Positions 60,290-64,000 of a stretch of DNA of 64,000 nt are shown here, piece by piece (the stretch's first letter is position 1; each line of letters starts with the position of its first letter). The notes below the pieces were generated by a model, which was not told the DNA's origin, did no database searches, and saw only the letters and a program-made list of their open reading frames with translations. This DNA comes from Mucor racemosus (Eukaryota; Mucoromycota; Mucoromycetes; Mucorales; Mucoraceae), in contig JAPEHQ010000002.1 in the NCBI GenBank assembly GCA_027405735.1, positions 372,001 to 436,000 of the forward strand. The letters run 5' to 3'. Made by a program: the position numbers and the translations under genes.

Positions 60290-61290
60290 GGTTGTTCTAT
60301 AAAGTGGTAATTAATTAGTCGTCAATCCAATAATATGCAACATCGTCTATTAGCTAGTTTTTAAAGTTTCAAAAAATATGGATTTTTGATGGAGTAATCA
60401 AAAAACAAAATGTCAAGCTAGAATACTTGACTAAAAACACACATCTTAAGCACAGAAAATCTGCTTTTATAAAATATTTTGGAGGCAAACCTTTGTTTTA
60501 AAAATTATGAAACAATTTAGAATTGAGTGAGCTACAAAAAATATTTAATCGACAATTGACGATACCTTGACGGTTTTCTATCAATTGTTAGAAACATTCT
60601 ATAGCCTTCAGTGTTTTCCACATATTTTACAGCTCAAAAATACGTTACAGCGTAAAGTGGACTTCTTAGTGCGTGATTTCATTCAAATTCCGAGAGACGA
60701 TATGGGTCACATGGCCTCAGAAATTTTTTTTTCAAGATTTTGGTCAAGTAATATTATTGGCCAAATTATAACCCAGAAATTTTGACGCTCTTTCAAATTT
60801 CAAGCGATATTAGTGGATCCCGTCATTTGAACCATTTTTTGAAGATATTTTTGTGGATATAATCTATCATTACTCTATGAAAAATGCAGTTAGAATCAAG
60901 CAGAAAGGTGGAACTAAAAGTGGCGAATCTTGCACACATTGCAGTACCAAAAAACGCGGCATAGAAATGTTTCAATATTTTGTTTTTGATTGATAAAAAG
61001 TATCCATCATTTAGCTGAATTTTATAGATTTGGAGATAGTGTATCGTTACTCGATCAAAATGGTAACTAGAATCTAATAAAATGGTGCCAATAAATACAA
61101 TGAATATTGCGTATATTGTGATATCAATTACAAATACATAAAAATGTATCAATGTTTCATTTTTTATTAATAAAAATTACCACTCATTTAGCCGAGTTTT
61201 ATGGATTTGGATATAATGTAGCGTTACTCGATCAGAATTGTAGCTAAAATCAAGTGAAATTGATCTATCAGAATTAGGAATTACCGAATT
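60290..61290 (+). repeat. R7 repeat with about 190-bp internal periodicity
   Basis: Inverted counterpart of 12490-13510. Internal units recur near 60870, 61050 and 61215, each with a 'ggatttggatataatgtagc'-like block followed by 'gttactcgatcaa'. The ORFs at 60567 and 60823 are within it. Confidence 0.75.
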
Positions 61291-62204
61291 ACCAATTTAG
61301 AACATCTGTCAAACCATGATGTTCAACATGCAAGTCAAGCAAGGTCATATTCCATGCGTCTATCATCATGCTACTATTGAATCATAGTGCAATAAAATTG
61401 AAGTAATTTTATAAAAATAAAAAATAAAATAAAAAATAAAAGCGTTGATAAATACAATTATAGTCTTTCCACGGTTTTATTGTGATTAAAAGAAATCTGA
61501 AGAAAAAGAATGATATCTTCATAAAGTATGCTATATTTATAGGAATTGTAAAATAGTGGATGTTTGTGTGTTGATGCCTATTTTACAGGTGTTCAATCAT
61601 AATGTCTTTTATTGACATTCTTTTATAAGATACTTGGTTGAGATGTTGATACTTTGTTTGATATGATAGAATATCATTAGATGGATGTTGATCTTTCAAC
61701 ATTCCAGTTATAATTTAAAATGCAACTGAGCTTATTTTTATGGGATGTGATTCCTTATCTAGAATTACTGCAACTGCGTTTTTATGAGCAGGAGTTTTGG
61801 AATATTTTATTAATGCAACATAAGTACAGCTTTATATCATAGGTGTCGTGTTGTAGAAGGTTGTATTTTGATCAGGAATACTTCCTTTTACAGGCACCAG
61901 CAATATAGAGTTTCCTCGTAATGCTTATTGGGATCTGATTGAAACTCAGTCCTTATGGAGCGAGATTCAGGTACGAATCGAGATCAGTTATTTTTCTAAA
62001 ATGACAATGGCAACTTTGGTCTATAAAACGTGTCATTTCATTGCACATAGAAGCATGATTTCAATATATCCACACAATATCCAAATGCTCATTCTAATTA
62101 TATTATCACTCACATTTAATACACTCATTCAATTAGTATATAAACCCCCTCTAGAAGCTCATAATAAAACGGTACTTTTTCATTTGATTAATTTTATACG
62201 ATTT
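61291..62204. other. Gene-free stretch
   Basis: Contains an A/T-rich simple repeat (about 61410-61440) and no recognised gene. A patch at 61560-61980 may be a decayed copy of an unknown element. Confidence 0.35.
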
Positions 62205-62352
62205 CACTATGAAGAAAAAATCCCTTAATTCTCTTAATTGTACCACATTAAGGAAAATAAGATAATTTTCACTGCTTATTTTTTTTAAATTTTGTCTTAT
62301 TTTCCTTAATGTGGCATAATTAAGAGAATTAAGGAATTTTTTCTTCATAGTG
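62205..62352. mobile_element. Foldback MITE, CACTATGAAG termini
   Basis: 148 bp beginning CACTATGAAG and ending CTTCATAGTG, with arms of about 65 bp that are nearly perfect inverted complements around a short central spacer. It is flanked by TTT on both sides, a possible 3-bp target duplication. CACTA ends with a 3-bp duplication are known for the CACTA/EnSpm superfamily; the assignment is tentative. Confidence 0.8.
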
Positions 62353-62429
62353 TTTACCTTTCGATAAATCAGAAATAATGCAATAAAAGCAGAACAAATT
62401 TTGCGAGTGTTGTAGTGCCAAAAAATAGA

Positions 62430-62600
62430 CATGCAGAAGGTTCCATGTTTTGATTTAATTGATGAAAATGATCAGTTTTCTAGTTATTTTTTAAAAATTT
62501 GGGTATAATGTATTGTTATTCCATCAAGAATGCATTTGAAATTAAGTGAAATAGCACAAATAAAGGCTGCAAATGTGGGCCATATTAATATATTGAAAAA
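62430..62600 (+). repeat. R7 unit, isolated
   Basis: One diverged R7 unit ('aaaatttgggtataatgtat' followed by 'atgcatttgaaattaagtg'), immediately left of an LTR2 copy. Confidence 0.6.
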
Positions 62601-62620
62601 ACCCAAAAATAGGAATATAA

Positions 62621-62963
62621 TGTAATAGATGAATTGGTTGTCAATTTGGATATATAATATGATGGAGAATTATAATATGAATGACTTTGATTCTATGATT
62701 GGGGAAGAGAGGCTGGTGTTACTAATTGTAATTGCTATTACTAGTATATGATTAATACTTGTGATTGCTTATATGGGATTATATAACGGCTAGTTATAAG
62801 TAACAATGATAAATAAGTAATACTATATATTTATTTGGATTGTGGTTATAAATATAAAAAGAGGAAAGGAAAGAACAGATAAATTCACTAATGTGCAATT
62901 GATCCGTTCTTGGTTGCTATTTATATGTGCAATTTGCTTATGTAATGTAGCTGGATCATTACA
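62621..62963 (+). mobile_element. Solo LTR, family LTR2 (343 bp)
   Basis: Starts TGTAATAGATG and ends GGATCATTACA. Best-preserved short form of the family in this window. Confidence 0.75.
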
Positions 62964-63669
62964 CGGAGTGATTATATTATATATTATATTTGGCCTAAAT
63001 AACAATATGATGTGGTATTATTAAAGTTGAACCAATTTAAATTTGTTCATGAGTTTTACATTGGTTTTTTCCGCTATAAAAAATATTCTCCCGTCTAATC
63101 AATCACCAAAGAATATTTCATCTAACATCTACTTACCTCTTTTGCTTTATCCTTCTTTGTTGGAACTGGTTTTGAAAACTATTAAAGGGGCCGTCTAATT
63201 TCAAATTTATCTGATTCAACTACTGATGCTAAATTAACATTAAATTGGTTGTGTTGACTCGCAATAAAGTAATAAGGCGTTTTATCGAGTACGATATTGA
63301 CGTTCAATGTATTACAGTTAAATTGAACAGATAGAGATATGGTTCATGCAGAGATTTATGAATGTGTGAGAGAGTTCAGTTCTATGAACACAAAACAATG
63401 ATCCGAATTGTGATGCTTCGTCGATCTGTACGAGATTTTTTTATGGCGATACCTGGTGGCTCAAGTGTAATTTAGGCATTTAATTGTCAAATGTATCCGA
63501 ATTAAGATGAAGTTGGTTGATTAATATAACAGATAATAAATGCAATGCCATTTATTGAATGGGCAAATGTAAATATATAAAGCAAAGCTTACTTTTGAAT
63601 GAAAGTACTAATTATTCTGATTAACATTAATAGGTTTAAAAGCATAGTCAAGTGCAATCATCGCTACCA
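62964..63669. other. Gene-free stretch
   Basis: No gene or repeat match recognised between the LTR2 copy and R2 copy D. Confidence 0.4.
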
Positions 63670-64000
63670 AATCGCATAATTTGATATGCAGAAAATCTTG
63701 AAGTATTCATTCCTTTTTTTTGCAGTGCTACAAGTCATCATCGTTCAATATGACTGAATATTAATGAATTAGAGAAAATACAACTGGTGAAAAACTGATA
63801 TCCAACAATGTACATCGAGGTCAAGATGGATAAAAAGTGCATTCATTGTGTACTAGTGGAAATTGCAGCATTTTGATGGATAGAAATTACAGGACCAAGA
63901 TGTTGTGTTTGCCTCAGGATTTTCAAAAGGGTTTAAAAGTATACTTCATCAAACTTACTTAGATGTTAAATACTCACCATATGCTATTACTATCATCTTG
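63670..64000 (+). repeat. R2 repeat, copy D (cut by window end)
   Basis: Matches the first 330 bp of copy C (from 55905) closely, including 'tgcagaaaatcttgaa' and the block ending 'tatcatcttg'. The WD40 fragment would lie just beyond the window. Confidence 0.85.

Noticed and set aside
1..64000. CRISPR arrays, bacterial operons, rRNA genes
   Set aside because: No regular spacer arrays, no Shine-Dalgarno-led operons and no rRNA-like sequence. Genes are intron-rich and eukaryotic.

Overview
This is a eukaryotic window, most likely from an early-diverging filamentous fungus (Mucoromycota, probably Mucorales). The support is: AT-rich DNA; genes split by many 50-75 nt introns with GTAAGT-type donors and TAG acceptors; a class IV chitin synthase; a TPS2-type trehalose phosphatase; and a pair of P450s resembling the mucoralean CYP509 group. 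The organism is an inference. No tRNA, rRNA or CRISPR array was found. Exon structures were built by hand from splice consensus and reading phase.

Layout. (1) 1-5453 (+): ECM29, proteasome adaptor, 5' end outside the window. (2) 5863-6794 (-): bHLH transcription factor, convergent with ECM29. (3) About 7.2-21.5 kb: a gene desert of decayed repeats. It holds two copies of a 1.68-kb family (R1), a 2-kb family with a captured WD40 exon (R2), a satellite-like family (R7), solo LTRs, a TA-flanked MITE and a possible tRNA-derived SINE. (4) 21.6-38.4 kb: a compact gene block. In order these are class IV chitin synthase (-), trehalose-6-phosphate synthase/phosphatase (-), D-2-hydroxyglutarate dehydrogenase (+), a kinesin-like protein with a destroyed nucleotide site (+), GET1 (-) and coatomer delta (-). 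A decayed R1 copy sits inside the block at 34.3-35.1 kb. (5) 38.4-42.9 kb: repeats again. (6) 42.96-47.82 kb: two tandem paralogous cytochrome P450 genes (+). (7) 50.1-50.9 kb (-): mitochondrial ribosomal protein uS4m. (8) 51-64 kb: a second repeat desert, including a tandem duplication of a roughly 3-kb unit built on R2, solo LTRs with a clear target duplication, and a near-perfect foldback element.

The genes are mostly housekeeping (proteasome, COPI, GET pathway, mitochondrial translation, cell wall, trehalose) and do not form a pathway cluster. The P450 pair is the one clear local gene family.

The most unusual items are: (a) a 13-exon kinesin-fold gene at 31891-34152 whose P-loop, switch I and switch II are all lost although the frame is intact; (b) the R2 family, four copies of which carry a fragment resembling the C-terminal WD40 region of dynein intermediate chain together with its 5' splice donor, indicating capture of genomic DNA by a repeat; (c) a filled-site/empty-site pair showing an LTR inserted into R1; and (d) a 20-bp core motif shared by the otherwise different R1 and R7 repeats.
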